Source of the DNA: Vanessa cardui
Lineage: Eukaryota > Arthropoda > Insecta > Lepidoptera > Nymphalidae
Direction of reading: 5' to 3'
Length of the DNA: 64,000 bases
Assembly (NCBI RefSeq): GCF_905220365.1
Contig: NC_061131.1
Location: forward strand, 3,844,001-3,908,000
Shown here: positions 33,563 through 46,425 of the stretch, piece by piece
Numbering within the stretch: position 1 is the stretch's first letter
Layout of the letters: the number at the start of each line of letters is the position of its first letter
Made by a program: the position numbers and the translations under genes
The notes under the pieces: model-generated
Told to the model about the DNA's origin: nothing
What the model saw: the letters and a program-made list of their open reading frames with translations, nothing else
The model's database searches: none

Positions 33563-35164
33563 TAATCATTTATTTTTATAAAATGTAGTTACTTTAGATA
33601 ATATGTCTGAAAGTAAGCTACGACACTCTTTCTAAATTTAAATATTTTCTTTTAAGATTTAGTTGATATTTTATATAAATAGCAGTGGAATTTTACGAAT
33701 GATGTTAGTTTTGACGTAACATATCCGTTTATCAGATGTAAGTGGTACTGAAAGGAGGCAGCCTGCCACCTCCATATCACCCCGCCCTTCTTAGTCATAT
33801 TTATTCAGGTGGAAAAGTTCTCAACTACAACAGTCAAGGCGTGGTTAATTGATGTACACACTTTGCGAAAAATATCTTAGTCTTCTTTTACCAAGCGAGC
33901 GTAAACGTACGTGCCGATATCCATACCCTGAATTATACTATAGAGCTACACATATAGCAACGTTATACAAAATACGAACGTATTACAGCGTCACGTATCA
34001 CGAACATTGCAACAACTCAGCTTTAGGGGCTCAGGAGGGGAACATAAATACGAGAAAATGCAGCTCTACTTGCAAGCCGTTGAACAATTTCTAGCACTTC
34101 CAAAGCGTTCCGCTTTACACTTGAATTGCATTGCAATCTTTAGATCTAACCTAGTCTCTTTGATTAAACTGTTTCAAGAAAAGTTGGATTTTTATTCAAA
34201 CTATATATAATATATTATAATATTTCATAACTGATCTTTTCATATTATATAAATATCGTGAAAAATATTTCAGTATAATAATCATATTTATAATAGAAGC
34301 TTGTTCGCTTTATATATTATTCTTTACTGTTATCGTTCCTACTTATTTGTACTTCACCTTATCGTATGTTGTTGCTTCAGTAGGAATAAAATATCACTTG
34401 ATTTAAAAATAAAGTATCTTTGTACTAAAATTATAAATACCGAAAAAACTCTTTCTCCGTCTGTCGGTCTCTTGAACTGAATTTGGTGAAATTTCGTATA
34501 AAATAAATGGGACTTTTTTACGCCGACATGCAGACCATCCTCTAGAAAACAAGCAAAGCCATGGGCGATAACCACTGGACTAAAAATGCATACACACATG
34601 CATATGCGTTAGATTCAAAAATGAAAAAACGAAAATATTTCGATTGCTAGCTAAAAATTCGCGATAAACTAAGAAACTTAAAAAAATGGTTAAATTGAAA
34701 AACAAACCTTGGAATAATTTACATTTGGCATTTTTAACTATGAGTAAAATGTGATCTTTCAATTTATAAAGAAAACTGTCATGGATAGCTTCCAATTGTA
34801 CATAACTGTAGAGTAGTATTTTATTAATAAAATTATTCCATTTTATAACGAAATATCAACTTATTTTGATTTAATTCGTAAAATTTAAAATCTATGACAA
34901 TTTAGAAGCTGTATTCTTGTACTTTATTCGATGGTTACGATTCCTTACATGAATTCCTTACACAAAACATGAATTCCTTACACTCTGGGTTTAGTGGGTT
35001 TAGTTCTCAACTTTATCAATCGATTTGATTTCACCATAGCCGTTTTGTCTTTGTTTGCAATAAAGATTTTCGCACAAAAATGATAAAATAATATATTAAT
35101 TCAATATAAATTGATACACAATTGCTACAGCTATATATGTTACCAATTCAGATTATGTTGTAAA
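33563..35164. other. AT-rich stretch without a supported gene
   Basis: Short open frames exist (for example 33849-34094) but none shows a domain or coding-like composition. Around 34440-34580 there are phrases (ctccgtctgtcggtctcttg, gaatttggtgaaatttcgta) that resemble the Helitron-like subfamily of 19856-20035, without a terminal CTAG. Confidence 0.35.
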
Positions 35165-35385
35165 GCCTCGTCTTCCTTTTCGGAGAAGTTTTGGAACATA
35201 TTCCACGCTATACCAATGCGGGTTGGTCACGGGTTTCCTCACGATGTTTTCCTTCACCGCCTAACGAGATGAATTATAAACACAAATTAAGCACATTAAA
35301 TTCCGTTGTACTGATCTGGGTTTGAACCTGCAATCTGGTTAAGATGCACCCGTTCTAAAGACGCAGCCGTTCTACCGACTTGATC
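35165..35385 (-). repeat. tRNA-derived SINE with preserved B-box
   Basis: On the minus strand the head contains tagaacgggtgcatcttaac and the B-box-like ggttcaaaccc (about 35325-35340 region). The body follows (catctcgttaggcggtgaag, aacatcgtgaggaaacccg, aacccgcattgg). The 3' tail is missing or truncated near 35165. A plausible pol III promoter remnant makes the tRNA origin of this SINE family visible. Confidence 0.6.
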
Positions 35386-35849
35386 ATAAAAACGAATATA
35401 GAAAATAAACATACACACACACATAATAAGTTCCATAACAATTCCTTGAAACAAACAAAACTTACCTCTTTAAATTACACGTATATTAATATTCTACGAT
35501 TTTATAAGAATAAATAAGTTAATATTATGCTATATTTTACCTCGTCTAGATTTAAATAGTTACCTTAAAGCGCTTCAAAATCTGAAGATAGATTGCAATC
35601 TTGCTTGGGTAAAGTTATTCCAGAAACTAATAACCTAAGAGTCCATTATTATACATAGCAAGGTATTAAGAGCGCCGGTATTTTCTTTGGTATTTGATCT
35701 TTGATAGTGAAATAATTATTAGTGCACATTTTAGTTTTTATTATAAACCTAAAAACATACGTAAACACTTACATAGCTGATGTAAAGGACACTGAGATTC
35801 TTAATTTCAAATTTTCTACTTCGTGTTAGCCTAGTTAGCGTGGTTGATC

Positions 35850-36117
35850 TGTGAAAGTATGATATCAGAGGCGCGTGAGAAGAGTGTCCACAAAATTGGC
35901 TCCGATAAAAAAGACCGGGGAGAAGGCGCTAGGCGTACTTTCTCGCCCCAATGTAAGCGTCGCCGGAAGTAGAGGGTTCTCTGTACCCAGGGAACTCCTG
36001 TCGCTTAAAGGCCGTTGGGGCGTCACGGTAGCATGCGTACCGCGACACCCAACCTTAAAGATGGCGCTGTCAGTGGCGGCGAGCTCGAAACACTATTCAC
36101 GTGAGGGAAACGCGTAA
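35850..36117 (+). other. GC-rich, CpG-rich island, unassigned
   Basis: This stretch is far richer in G+C and CpG than anything nearby (ggggagaaggcgctaggcgt, aaggccgttggggcgtcacg, aagatggcgctgtcagtggc). An open frame of 80 codons (35875-36117) and a shorter one from the ATG at 35856 both cross it, but neither product resembles a known family. It may be a promoter or first exon of a host gene or a GC-rich transposon fragment. AT-rich DNA without features follows to 40637. Confidence 0.3.
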
Positions 36118-39100
36118 GAAAGATATCCAGAATGAAAAAAAAGTTAGCGTGATTATGGTGCAAAATGTATCATAATGTGATAGTTTTTGTACGACAATAT
36201 TACAAATGAAAAAAAAAAAAGAATGAGCATTACGTCGTCGATTATATATGTAATATGTGACTTTTCATTTAGTAATGAACAATATTATAGTACTTTTCGG
36301 AAAATGGGTTGGTTTGGCGACGCAATAATATTATGAAGGTAACGCCATCTTAACCATTCCAGGGTCTTTAATGATTGGGTATTTTTATAAAAACAATTTA
36401 AATATGTATTATACGTATAAAGTCACTTTAAATACGATATTGATATTATTTTCGTTTTTTACAAAAATATTTTATTAAATATGCAGTTGTAATGTTAACT
36501 GAAGTCAACATATCCAATACGAGATTTTAAAATCTAGCCCCGCGCTCTCATTGGTTAATTCAATAAGCGCGCGAGTTACAAACTTCCGTTTCTACGCCAA
36601 TTATCACTCCAACCTATACGGTAAAACAAACGAAAGGATTACAGCATCGTGTACGTTATAAAAGTGACATTTCATACATAAACATCTTATATTTCTCACC
36701 TCATTTCTGTTAACGTCAAATCTTTCTTCTTTATTAATGTAATGACATGTAATTAAATTTTTATTTGTCATTTATAAAGCTTTCGACATCAGCCAATCGT
36801 CTTCTACTACTGGATAGGTCTCTCCCGATGGTAAATAAAAGCTGTTGCATTAAGTCAGTTCTTACCTTCTTCTTCTCTCTTTATTTGAGAAGTTTTAAAA
36901 ATAAAAAGGAGTAAAAATTGAATATTATAGGTCAGACTCGCAAGTACCATTTAATCTTCTTGTGCTTAACTTATTCTCATAATTTACCTTTTATATATTA
37001 TGTGTAACGACAAAACCGCCTTGAATGATGGTGGAGTGTCCTCCAAACCTTCTATTAAATGAGAGAGATGATTCTCTCACCACAGGAACATTTAAAAGCT
37101 GTGATTTTAGTTTATATATAATGTCTATATGTATGTCTGTAATATAAGTATATATAAACTATTTATTCATTTGACCTTTTCGCAAAACTGTTTTAGTTAG
37201 GAACTCTTCTTTGTCTAAAATTTTAAACGAACACAGTTCTCATTGTATCATTTCGGAGTATAACTAGTTATTCGAATTTCAGGAGAAAATTTTATCAAAA
37301 CTACTTTCATGCTTAATAATAGTTTTATTTTACTGTTCATTCTGAGCTTAATTTTTGTTTTTTCTGATGCAACAAAAATAATTTATATCACAATTAAAAG
37401 GAGCATCTAATAATATTAATGAAATTAAACATACAACAATTTTTAGTGCAGGCTCTTAAGAAGTGAACGAAAACAGATACACAACAAAAATACATTTTAT
37501 CTGGTCTCAAAATCATATCTTTTAAGGATTCACAATCAAAGTTATTTGTTCAATAAAGAAGAAATATAGGATCTTTATTCACACTTCCGACCTGAGAAGA
37601 ACCAATGAAATTAACTCAACAGAATTTCTTTTTTAATGTCATATCTTATAATTATTTTCTTATTCAATTATTTTAAATTTTACAACTGAATATTTTTCTG
37701 ATATAAATTGTGATGTGTTTAGTTAAACAGTTTTACCGTCTGATAGAAGAGATTTAATACCAGGAACTTACCATTAGTTGGATCCATAGTGTCACGTTAT
37801 AGATTACATCATTATACATATTATACATCAACAATCATAAATAAACCAACTATAATGAGCTAATACATATTAAATACATATTAATTGAGATACTATTTAT
37901 TATTAAGAATAATATAATGAGAACACAAGATTACTTTTATGTATATTTATTATTCATTGGTAAAATAAATGAAGTAAAGTAATAGCCCGTTGATATACTT
38001 GGGGAAAAACGATATCTGTTCCGTTAAAGAGACGCTTAGTATAACTGTAATGTATATCGTAACATATACATTGGTTTTCTATTTTCCTGGTTATAATCCA
38101 AAGAAACTAGTTATATCATTTTCTGTTTGCTTTTATGCATAATAGATACCTTGCTACGATAAGCCACTGGATGCGAATAGCGCAAGACTGGCTTTTAAAG
38201 AGTCATTTAAGACCTTTGACCAGCATTGGACATCGTTGGCTGAAATGATGATAAAGCACGACTATGTCTGCGACGTATAATATGGTTTAAGATATTTTCC
38301 TTCAAGGTCAAGTATGCGATCTATGATTATTGTACTTTATAAGTATAATTAGTGTTTTTTTTTGTTTCACCTTTCAGTTAAGATAAATGTTGACAAATAA
38401 TGTATGAATTTTTGTGTATGAAAATTAACCGCATTTTTTAAATTATGTTTTAAAATTTATTTTACTTGAATAACCAACAATTTTTTTAATATAAAAATTA
38501 AAATAGCCTTTGGATTTAAATGTACATATTCATTAATTATACATTTTATATTATAGGTAGATAATATAGAGAGACTTTAATTAAAAATAATTTATTAATT
38601 TCAATCTTTTTTAACCAAAAATAATAAATTTTATATAGATAGCCATGTCGCCTAAACCATTCAGGGAGTTAGTCAAGTAAAAACAAAATAACATAGGTCT
38701 AACAGCTTAGGTGGAGTAAGGAAATTATACGACACAACTTATATGTATTACATTAGTAACACATTCGAATGAAGTGCGTCGCCAAAATCAACAATATTTA
38801 TTATTTAAGGTATAAAAGGTTATATGACATATGTAATGACATATAAACAAATACAATCGCCAAATCGACTATTGATTTTTTTTGTCGTTGCTACATTTTA
38901 ATTGTGTCGTACTACATACATAATATTTCTATAAATAAACATAATATTATTAGAATCATCCTTTAGATAAGTCTCAATTAGTTTAGAATTTTGGGTTAAA
39001 AATTAAATAATTGTTACAAATGCTTGGTTTAAATATAATAAACTGTAGTCAACCAATAAGAATGTATATTTAAAAAAACAAAACGCAGAATAACCAATCA

Positions 39101-40637
39101 GAATCCGTATCGCCAAACCTGAAGTAAATAGAAAATAGGACTAAAAAGCAAACTCGTACAAACGTTTGGTCACGTACGTCAGCTTTCGTTACATTCGTGA
39201 AATTCTAACTTTAACTGAATTGAAATAACTACCAGTTGGGAGAATGTGAATACGCGAAAATGGTTTAAAAGAGCAATTTTGATATTCGATTTTTTTTGCG
39301 GTTTCGACTGAAATTAATAAAAACACACAATCAAAATAACAACTATAACAAACGTTAAATCAGAACTCGACCATTTTCGAATAGAGTTGTTAATTAAAAA
39401 TTAGAGTTCCATTTTTAAATTACAAAAATCTGTTTAAATATTTTTAGTCAATTTTATTTTTGTTATTTTTACCGTTCACACTGAATCCACTCAAATTAGG
39501 TACAAAAACTATAAAAAAAGTTAATCTTCAAAATTCCCATAGAATAGTCGGCGATAGCAGCTCTGATAGCCTAAATAGTGAGTTCAATTACTAGAAATAC
39601 AATTATCTGGTATGTAGCGGGTGATAGAATGAATAGTCATAGTTCTTATAGATCAACTTTAAGGACTGGCAACTGGAAAAATAAAATAGCAATTTCATAT
39701 TATACGTGATTCCTGGTAACATTAGTATATGTTAGTTGAAACAGATTACAATACTAATTTACGTTATAACATATTTTGTTAATATGCATTTAAATCTTGA
39801 TTAAAAATAATTTATCAAGGAGGATTAATTGTATATTTTTATTCATTACTTTGTTCTATATTTAAACAAAATGAAATCGTATACCTAAATGTTGAAGGTG
39901 CATTTAAGCATAATCCCATTGATAGAATGATTTATCATTTATGATCATAGTGTATTAAAAAAACGCTATGAAAACTTTACCAAAATCACATTAAAACATA
40001 AAAGGTATAAAGCTTGGATTTTATAAATATTTAATCAATCAACCTTGACGCACGGAAAAATGATAAAAAAAAACGTTTTTAAAATTCATTTCATATGCGC
40101 AGATTTTACCGTCGACTCTGGCTAACAAGCTGTGAAATCGGGTTTGAATGCACGGCCACTTGACCGGCTTACTTCATATTGGTAGTAATTAAATTTGGTT
40201 TTATGAATTTGAATAAAATAGAAAATGAATTTGAATTTCATTCGAATAAGCTTGTCAATTTGTATTCAAGTAATTCAATTTGGTAAATTCGATTGAAAGG
40301 GCTTCGAGTTCTATTGAACCTTCTGAACTTTAAACCTTACAACCTTAAAAATCGTATTTCATTTTGCAAATTAAATCAATTATAGACAATACAAATATAT
40401 ATTTTATGTGTATCCAGAGATTGCTTGATATTAAAATGTATAAAACGTTATTGCTTTCGTTATTTCTTAATGTTTTCATTAAATTGACTCAAGATTTATG
40501 TTTCATATTATATTTATTTTACAATGTTAATATTTTTAGAAAAGCCGGAGTTTTATTATTCCTAGAATCTTAACTTTAGATCGTGTGCTCAAAGTTCGAT
40601 TAAACAATTGTTTACTATATATAAATGCATGTATAAT
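36118..40637. other. Long AT-rich stretch, nothing recognised
   Basis: I found no coding segment, known repeat or RNA gene here. Slightly GC-richer spots at about 36535-36650 and 39105-39260 carry no motif I can name. Confidence 0.4.
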
Positions 40638-41233
40638 ATAAATAAAATTTTAACAAAAAGAAAAACCGACTTCAAACAAAACACTGTTTTAAAACAAATG
40701 AATATGCACGAAAAAGTAATAAAAATAATTGCGTATTCAACATATTTTCTAGAGTCTTCCTAAGTTAAATGAAATGAAAAATATTAGACTACTTAAAAGT
40801 CGATTAACGATTATATCATGTAGTTATAGTTATTGGTATATTTGGAGCCGGTGTCAGCCACGCTGCCCTTGCCCCAACAATCAAGAGAAAGAAGCGGTAC
40901 GAGCCCCTTGATTGATCCAGTATATTATTGTGTAAAAGGTGATTTGTAAAAAACATATTTGTTAAAGTATTCTCGTATTGTTTTTTGATAGATATACTGT
41001 AGGGTTTTATTGGCTGACACCGACTCCAAATATAACAATAATTATAACTACATGATATAATCGTTAATCGACTTTTAAGTAGTCCAATATTTTTCATTTC
41101 ATTTAACTTAGGAAGACTCTAGAAAATATGTTGAATACGCAATTATTTTTATTACTTTTTCGTGCATATTCATTTGTTTTAAAACAGTGATTTGTTTGAA
41201 GTCGGTTTTTCTTTTTGTTAAAATTTTATTTAT
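40638..41233. mobile_element. Fold-back element with 223-bp terminal inverted repeats
   Basis: The left arm 40638-40860 and the right arm 41011-41233 are inverted copies of equal length (223 bp) with only scattered mismatches. The 150-bp centre is non-coding (ccccaacaatcaagagaaag, gagccccttgattgatccag). Such long inverted repeats with a short centre are typical of fold-back or large MITE DNA elements that depend on a transposase in trans. No clear target-site duplication was identified. A truncated second copy is at 5907-6212, which proves that this is a dispersed family. Confidence 0.8.
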
Positions 41234-41580
41234 TTTTTGATTTTGAGTGAAGCTGATGTTGACTAACTATTTTTTTTAATATAGATAGATTAAGCGTTCC
41301 GTTTATATGAGTCAGAAACTACTTCGAGGACAATTTCAAAGGAAACTTGCGAATAAAGCAAAAATAGACTTTCGAAAATGCGGATTTAATACGTCACGTG
41401 GCGTAAACTACAAGGATCCCTCGAAAGAGCTGTAATCGAACTCAGCAAAAAAACTTTGAAAAAGACCAACTATATTTCGTACATCATATGACATCACATC
41501 ACATACACAAAATTTGATAAAAGATAGTAAGAAATTCTGCCCCATATCGCACCCTAACTGCGAGCCGTATAGGAGTTCCA

Positions 41581-41824
41581 TCACTACATAGTATAAAACA
41601 AAGTCGCTTTCTCTGTACCTATATCTTTAAATCTACGCAACGGATTTTGATGCGGTTTTTTTTAAAAGATAGTGTGATTCAAGGGGAAGGTTTGTGTATA
41701 TAATACATGAACAATATAGTAAAGAAACACTGATAAGTTTGCGATGTGATGTCGTATATAAACAAATTCTGTAGTATATTTAGTATCAGTATTGCACCCG
41801 TGCGAAGCCGGGGTGGGTAGCTAG
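41581..41824 (+). mobile_element. Complete short non-autonomous Helitron (244 bp)
   Basis: It starts TCACTACATAGTATAAAACA right after an A (41580) and ends CTAG (41821-41824) right before a T. A GC-rich region gcgaagccggggtgggtag lies just inside the end. These are complete Helitron termini with an A/T target. The body (cgcaacggattttgatgcgg, gtgattcaaggggaaggttt) is shared with the remnants at 4360-6382 and 19008-19239, so this copy is the reference for that subfamily here. No open frame is present. Confidence 0.8.
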
Positions 41825-42344
41825 TTGATTATAATATTCGACTATGATAATTACATAAACATAACCACATTACGGAAGGCGACTCAAATATCCAAATAAC
41901 CTATAAATAAAAGATTCGACCGAGTATCGCTAACGTGCTCCTCAGAATTGTTCCGTTCCCTTCCGTTCCGTTATTTTTCATGGATCCTGTGCTCAGAACC
42001 TTACCAAACTTTCACCAAATTACCCTAGAAGTATATATTTTATAATAAAAAAAGAATTATCAAAATTGATTAACGCGATTTTCAGTTATTCACCTATTTG
42101 TCGCGCATATACATAAGGCAAATTTAAGACTTATGTCGTTTTCACATGGATACCATCATCGGGAAAAAAAATAAAAAAAATGAGACCCCACGGGAAGCAC
42201 TACCTTTCAAACAAAAAAAAAAATTATCAAAATCGGTCCACCCAGTGAAAAGTTATGAGGTAACAAAAATAAAAAAATAAAAAAAAAAAAAAATACAGAC
42301 GAATTGATAACCTCCTCCTTTTGGAAGTCGGTTGAAAATTGGAA

Positions 42345-42545
42345 TGTCTTGACTCTATGACTGTACTTTAAACGTTGAAAGAGAGTAGCTACTGACAGTA
42401 GTTTCTTGCTGGTCCCTCTCGCTTGAATCTACTTTCCGAACCGGTGGTGGCTTCACTTAATTGTTAAATGACGATTTAAAAATGCTTGTAAAAGTCTACT
42501 TGAAAAAAGTTTATTTTGATTTTGAATATTGAAATAACTGCTTTT
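42345..42545 (+). repeat. LINE 3'-end fragment
   Basis: The run tttcttgctggtccctctcg, ctttccgaaccggtggtggc, then acttgaaaaaagtttattttgatttt is the plus-strand version of the 3' UTR seen reversed at 60760-60890. Only the tail of the LINE is present, as expected of 5'-truncated insertions. Confidence 0.5.
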
Positions 42546-42546
42546 T

Positions 42547-42701
42547 AGTAAATACATCCATATATGTATGTACTAATCTCTGGAATGGCTGGACTGATGC
42601 TACCGGAAGTTTTACTGGCTGACGTAACAAAAAGTAACTTAGGCTACAACAATAACATTTTTGTTAAGATCAAACGTGCATGTAGTCGCGGGTATAGCTA
42701 G
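42547..42701 (+). mobile_element. Helitron-like remnant
   Basis: It has ctaatctctggaatggctgg and tttactggctgacgtaac and ends tagtcgcgggtatag plus CTAG at 42698-42701, then T. It is a sister of 32915-33071. Confidence 0.5.
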
Positions 42702-42782
42702 TAAATTATGAAAACTGTATCAGATACATGTTTTAATTTCCAATCAACGCCGTAATAATAATGTACTAAATAATGACAATTT

Positions 42783-43279
42783 AGGCTTCGCGATCCCACA
42801 GTGCCTTAAGACGAAAGTCTTCCACCAGTGCGTCCTACCCGTCATGACATACGGAGCCGAAACGTGGACACTCACGGCAAGGCTGGTCCACCAGTTTCAA
42901 GTCGCTCAGCGTGCTATGGAAAGGGCTATGCTCGGCGTTTCTCTGCGAGATCGCATCAGAAATGAGGCGATCCGCCAGAGAACCAAAGTCATCGACATAG
43001 CCCACCGGATTAGTAAGCTGAAGTGGCAGTGGGCTGGCCATATCTGCCGCAGAACCGATAACCGCTGGGGGAAACGTCTTCTGGAGTGGAGACCGCGTCT
43101 CGGCAAACGTAGTGTAGGACGTCCTCGGGCACGGTGGAGTGACGACTTACGCAAGACGGCTGGCAGGAGCTGGATGCAAGTAGCCCAAGAACGATCTCAG
43201 TGGCGTGCAATTGGAGAGGCCTATGTCCAGCAGTGGACGGAAATGGGCTGATGGACGGACGGACGGACGGAAGGCTTCG
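42783..43279 (+). mobile_element. 5'-truncated RTE/BovB-like LINE insertion with target-site duplication
   Basis: The 8-bp sequence aggcttcg occurs at 42783-42790 and again at 43272-43279, exactly flanking the insert. The insert holds the last part of the ORF, and its 3' end is a short (ggac)n repeat at 43252-43270. A 5'-truncated copy with a simple tail and a short duplication is the standard product of target-primed reverse transcription. Confidence 0.8.
42791..43251 (+). pseudogene. RTE/BovB-like ORF, C-terminal end
   Basis: The readable frame begins upstream of its first ATG (IPQCLKTKVFHQCVLPVMTY) and continues GAETWTLTARLVHQFQVAQR, then WQWAGHICRRTDNRWGKRLL, then VGRPRARWSDDLRKTAG. These are the C-terminal signatures of RTE-clade LINE proteins that annotation pipelines often mislabel as craniofacial development protein 2-like. 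The reverse transcriptase core and endonuclease are absent because of 5' truncation. G+C content is much higher than in the flanks. The copy has no internal stop, so it is young, but it cannot function. Confidence 0.85.
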
Positions 43280-43314
43280 TGAATATATTTGCCTAAAGTA
43301 GTATATAATATAAC

Positions 43315-43560
43315 ACAAGGTAAGGCTTTGTGCAAGTAACTCTTTAGATATTCTACCGCCAAACGGCAATATATAGCATTATTGTGTTCCGATTTGACGA
43401 TTGGGCGAGACAGCTAGCCAACTCAAAAGTTGAATATTATATGTATGTAAATTAGGAAGAGGGTGAATATTGCTTATAGAACCAATATCTATGGGCACTA
43501 GTAACCACTTACCATAAGGATCGTTTGCTCATCCGCCTATCTTTGTTATAAAAGGGTAAC
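43315..43560 (+). repeat. Family 1, degenerate copy
   Basis: It has taaggctttgtgcaagtaac, agatattctaccgccaaacg and attgtgttccgatttga, ending atctatgggcactagtaacc and ttaccataaggatcg. It lies 35 bp after the RTE insertion. Confidence 0.55.
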
Positions 43561-43676
43561 AAATAATAAATAAAGAAGCATTACACTGCGATTATTAAGA
43601 TGATCGTTTTCAATTTGAACTCAACAAAGTTACGCGTTGCTCGCAACTTGTGAAATATTGAATGCGCTATTTTTAT

Positions 43677-43825
43677 GCAAAATCAAAATATACTTTATTC
43701 AGGTAGCCTTTTACAAGCACTTTTGAATCTTCACTTAACAACTATATGTATTTAATGAAGCTACCACCGATTCGGAAAGTAGAGTCTACCAAAAATAACT
43801 AGCAAGAAACTCAGTAGTTCCTTTT
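43677..43825 (-). repeat. LINE 3'-end fragment
   Basis: The run aaaatcaaaatatactttattc, caagcacttttgaatcttca, agctaccaccgattcggaaa and agcaagaaactc parallels 60740-60885 in the same orientation. It is an isolated 3' tail of that LINE family. The following 43826-45134 is AT-rich with nothing recognised. Confidence 0.55.
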
Positions 43826-46334
43826 TTTCAACATTTAAAAATATGTTAGTTTAGTACAATTGTATATTTATGAAATATATCCTGGCTGTAAGTCAACAAG
43901 TATTAATTTAATTCAATTAATCCAAAAATTATGTTATGTATTCTATTAACATTGATATTATTACTTTAATAAAAACAAATTATTATAATTAATGAAGTAT
44001 AAGCACTTGACCATATATGTTCCACTAAAATATCTATATATTAACAAGTAGGTAATCATCATGTTAATTTAATAAACTAATCCTAACATAAGATCAGAAG
44101 GAATGACCTAAATTTACAGCAGCTAACTACTTAGAAACTATGCTCAAATTAAGTGTTAAGCTCTTAGTAGCGCTAAGCTAATCGATGAATTTCGATCCAC
44201 TTACAAGTGATACTTCACATATGCAAAATTTTCAAGCAATAGCTTTCAAATTAGAATGAATATTAATTAAGTACTTGTTCCATTTGGTGTCGATCAACGG
44301 TATTACATCACAGAACTCCGGAGATAACTTACTAGAGATTTTTATGCAAAACTTTATGTCTCTGAATACGAGTACAATGAAATACATCTTTATAATTCCT
44401 TTGCGCAATTCGAGCACTGAAAGACAAAAAAATTTAATAAAAGAACTGTAGAGGTCGTTGAACCTTTAGGTTTGCTATTATTCTCAAATGACCCATTTTC
44501 ATCAAAGTCATCATTTCTATCACTTTGGCTTCGTTTAAATGTTAAAATTAGATCAATTAAACATGTTAGCAAGGTAAGAATTTTTTGCAAGTACAGCCAG
44601 CAGAAAACTTGCGTATCTAATCTTAATGTTTTGGTTTTAGAGAATATGCTCATTTAATATACTCGTTTTCATTTATATATTGTCTTTGAAATTAGATAAA
44701 TCATTGTCTCATCTACAATATACATAGATAGTAGAATACCGCTTATAATAGATAAAAAATTGTATTGTAATGCTGGTAAAAATATTCGATAAGATTTTTA
44801 TGTTGCAAGAGAACATAACGGAAGTGTCTACTTTAATTGTACAGTTGGGGTAAGAATGCTCAGTATTAGCGAAAATCTGCTTTACCGATTGAGAATGACA
44901 TATTGCGTCGCAATGCTTTGATGTTCAGATTCCAGAGGTAATAATAGTTTAAGACTTGACAAAGGAATTAATTTGAAAACTGACGAATGTTTTCTCACTG
45001 TACAAAGTTTAACTGAATCGAACGCCCACAGAACACTATTATACATTAATTTTATTTGTACATATATTATATACTACTAAGCTGCATACACATAAAGCCT
45101 AGTCGACGAATCAATCAAACTTTTAAAATGTATCTAAAAACGTTTGAATATAAAACAATTTGTAACGAAAAAAGCGTCGAAATAGGTTTTAAATCCCTAT
45201 TCATTAACGCTTATAAACGAGTTCGTTTTTGCAACACGTCCGCTTGTAATTGGTTAAATTTGGTGAACCAGACAAACCGAAGCCTTCGCTCAAACTGTCA
45301 AAGGACTTGATGAATGCGTGTAGGGGTTTAATTAATCAAGCGACCATTTAAATACAGATTTTTGTGTGTGTTCACAAAATGATCGTTTCCGTGTCTTAAA
45401 CACTGCACGTGTTTTGTATGTACCTAGTTATTTACCTGAGATAAAAACTGTTTAAGTTGTTTTGTTGCTTGCTATTTGCAAAGATTTTAACATATAATAA
45501 TTTTTTTTTTATCTATAGCCTAATAGTGATCCGAGATGGCTTAGATATTAAAACCAACTTGCAATATTAACAGATGATCGAGTCTCCAAACTTTCTTTCC
45601 GGTCCTTACCAGTAGAACCTATTTTCCAAATCGGTTGTAGCTTCAATTAATATAGTTCGATAATGTCGATTCAAAATTTCTTGCTATATCTTACTTGAAA
45701 AAAGTATATTCTAATTTTGATACTTTTGATTTTAACACACAGACAAACTGTGCTCAATTTCCATATGCTATATAAAAGCAGTTGAAGAAAAAACATCACA
45801 AAAAATCTGCATCAAAATTATATAAACTTCATTTTTATGTATTTTTCATTGTCATGAAAGCTATTCAAATAAAAGTGATAATTATACGAAATATATCATT
45901 GCGCGAACTTAATATTTTGCATTACCCAGTAATACCCGGAAGAAGTTTCACTTATGATGTCATTAGTTGGCTGGCTGGATTCTTTTTAACTCACTTAAAA
46001 ATTTAAACGTATATTTTATCTGTAAAAATATATTCATTACTTACTGTTATTTTAATCTAAACATTATCTTTTTTATTTTCATAAAAATTATAAAATACTT
46101 ATATGTTTAATTAAAAAGATAATAATAAAAATGATCTAAGCAGACATAAAATAAAAATTAAGGTAAATAATATATACGATGATAAAGATTGTCTAGTGGC
46201 GTTATAACCAGGTCATTGACACTATCGCCACTCTGGACTGTTTAGTTAGTGACATCTTATAGTTCATAAGACGACAACAAAGATTCAAATTTTAATTTGA
46301 ATGAAATACACGTTTGTAACTTGCAAATTAAATA

Positions 46335-46425
46335 AAATCAACAACAACAACAACAGCCTGTAAATTCCCACTGCTGGGCTAAAAGCCTCCTGTCTCTTTG
46401 AGGAGGAGGTTTGGAACAGATACCA
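46335..46425 (-). repeat. SINE 3' tail with (CAA)n run, triplicated
   Basis: A short caa repeat followed by cagcctgtaaattcccactg and ctgggctaaaagcctcctgt is the reversed 3' end of the SINE family. The same copy is at 53092-53182 and, inverted, at 58461-58551, because it lies inside the duplicated unit. Confidence 0.65.

Noticed and set aside
33264..33565. TATA boxes, a tcagt initiator-like string and a 51-codon Arg-rich ORF from the ATG at 33410
   Set aside because: The TATA-like strings coincide with the ends of an 84-bp inverted-repeat element, the spacing to the initiator-like string is too short, and the small product resembles nothing known.
35325..35340. Possible tRNA gene (B-box ggttcaaaccc)
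   Set aside because: The B-box is followed by a SINE body and no tRNA cloverleaf or 3' half fits, so it is the head of a SINE.
40816..41097. 93-codon minus-strand frame
   Set aside because: It spans the centre and inner arms of the fold-back element, and an inverted repeat reads open on both sides by symmetry.
42835..43369. Several minus-strand frames of 68-119 codons
   Set aside because: These are antisense shadows of the RTE C-terminal coding remnant on the plus strand.
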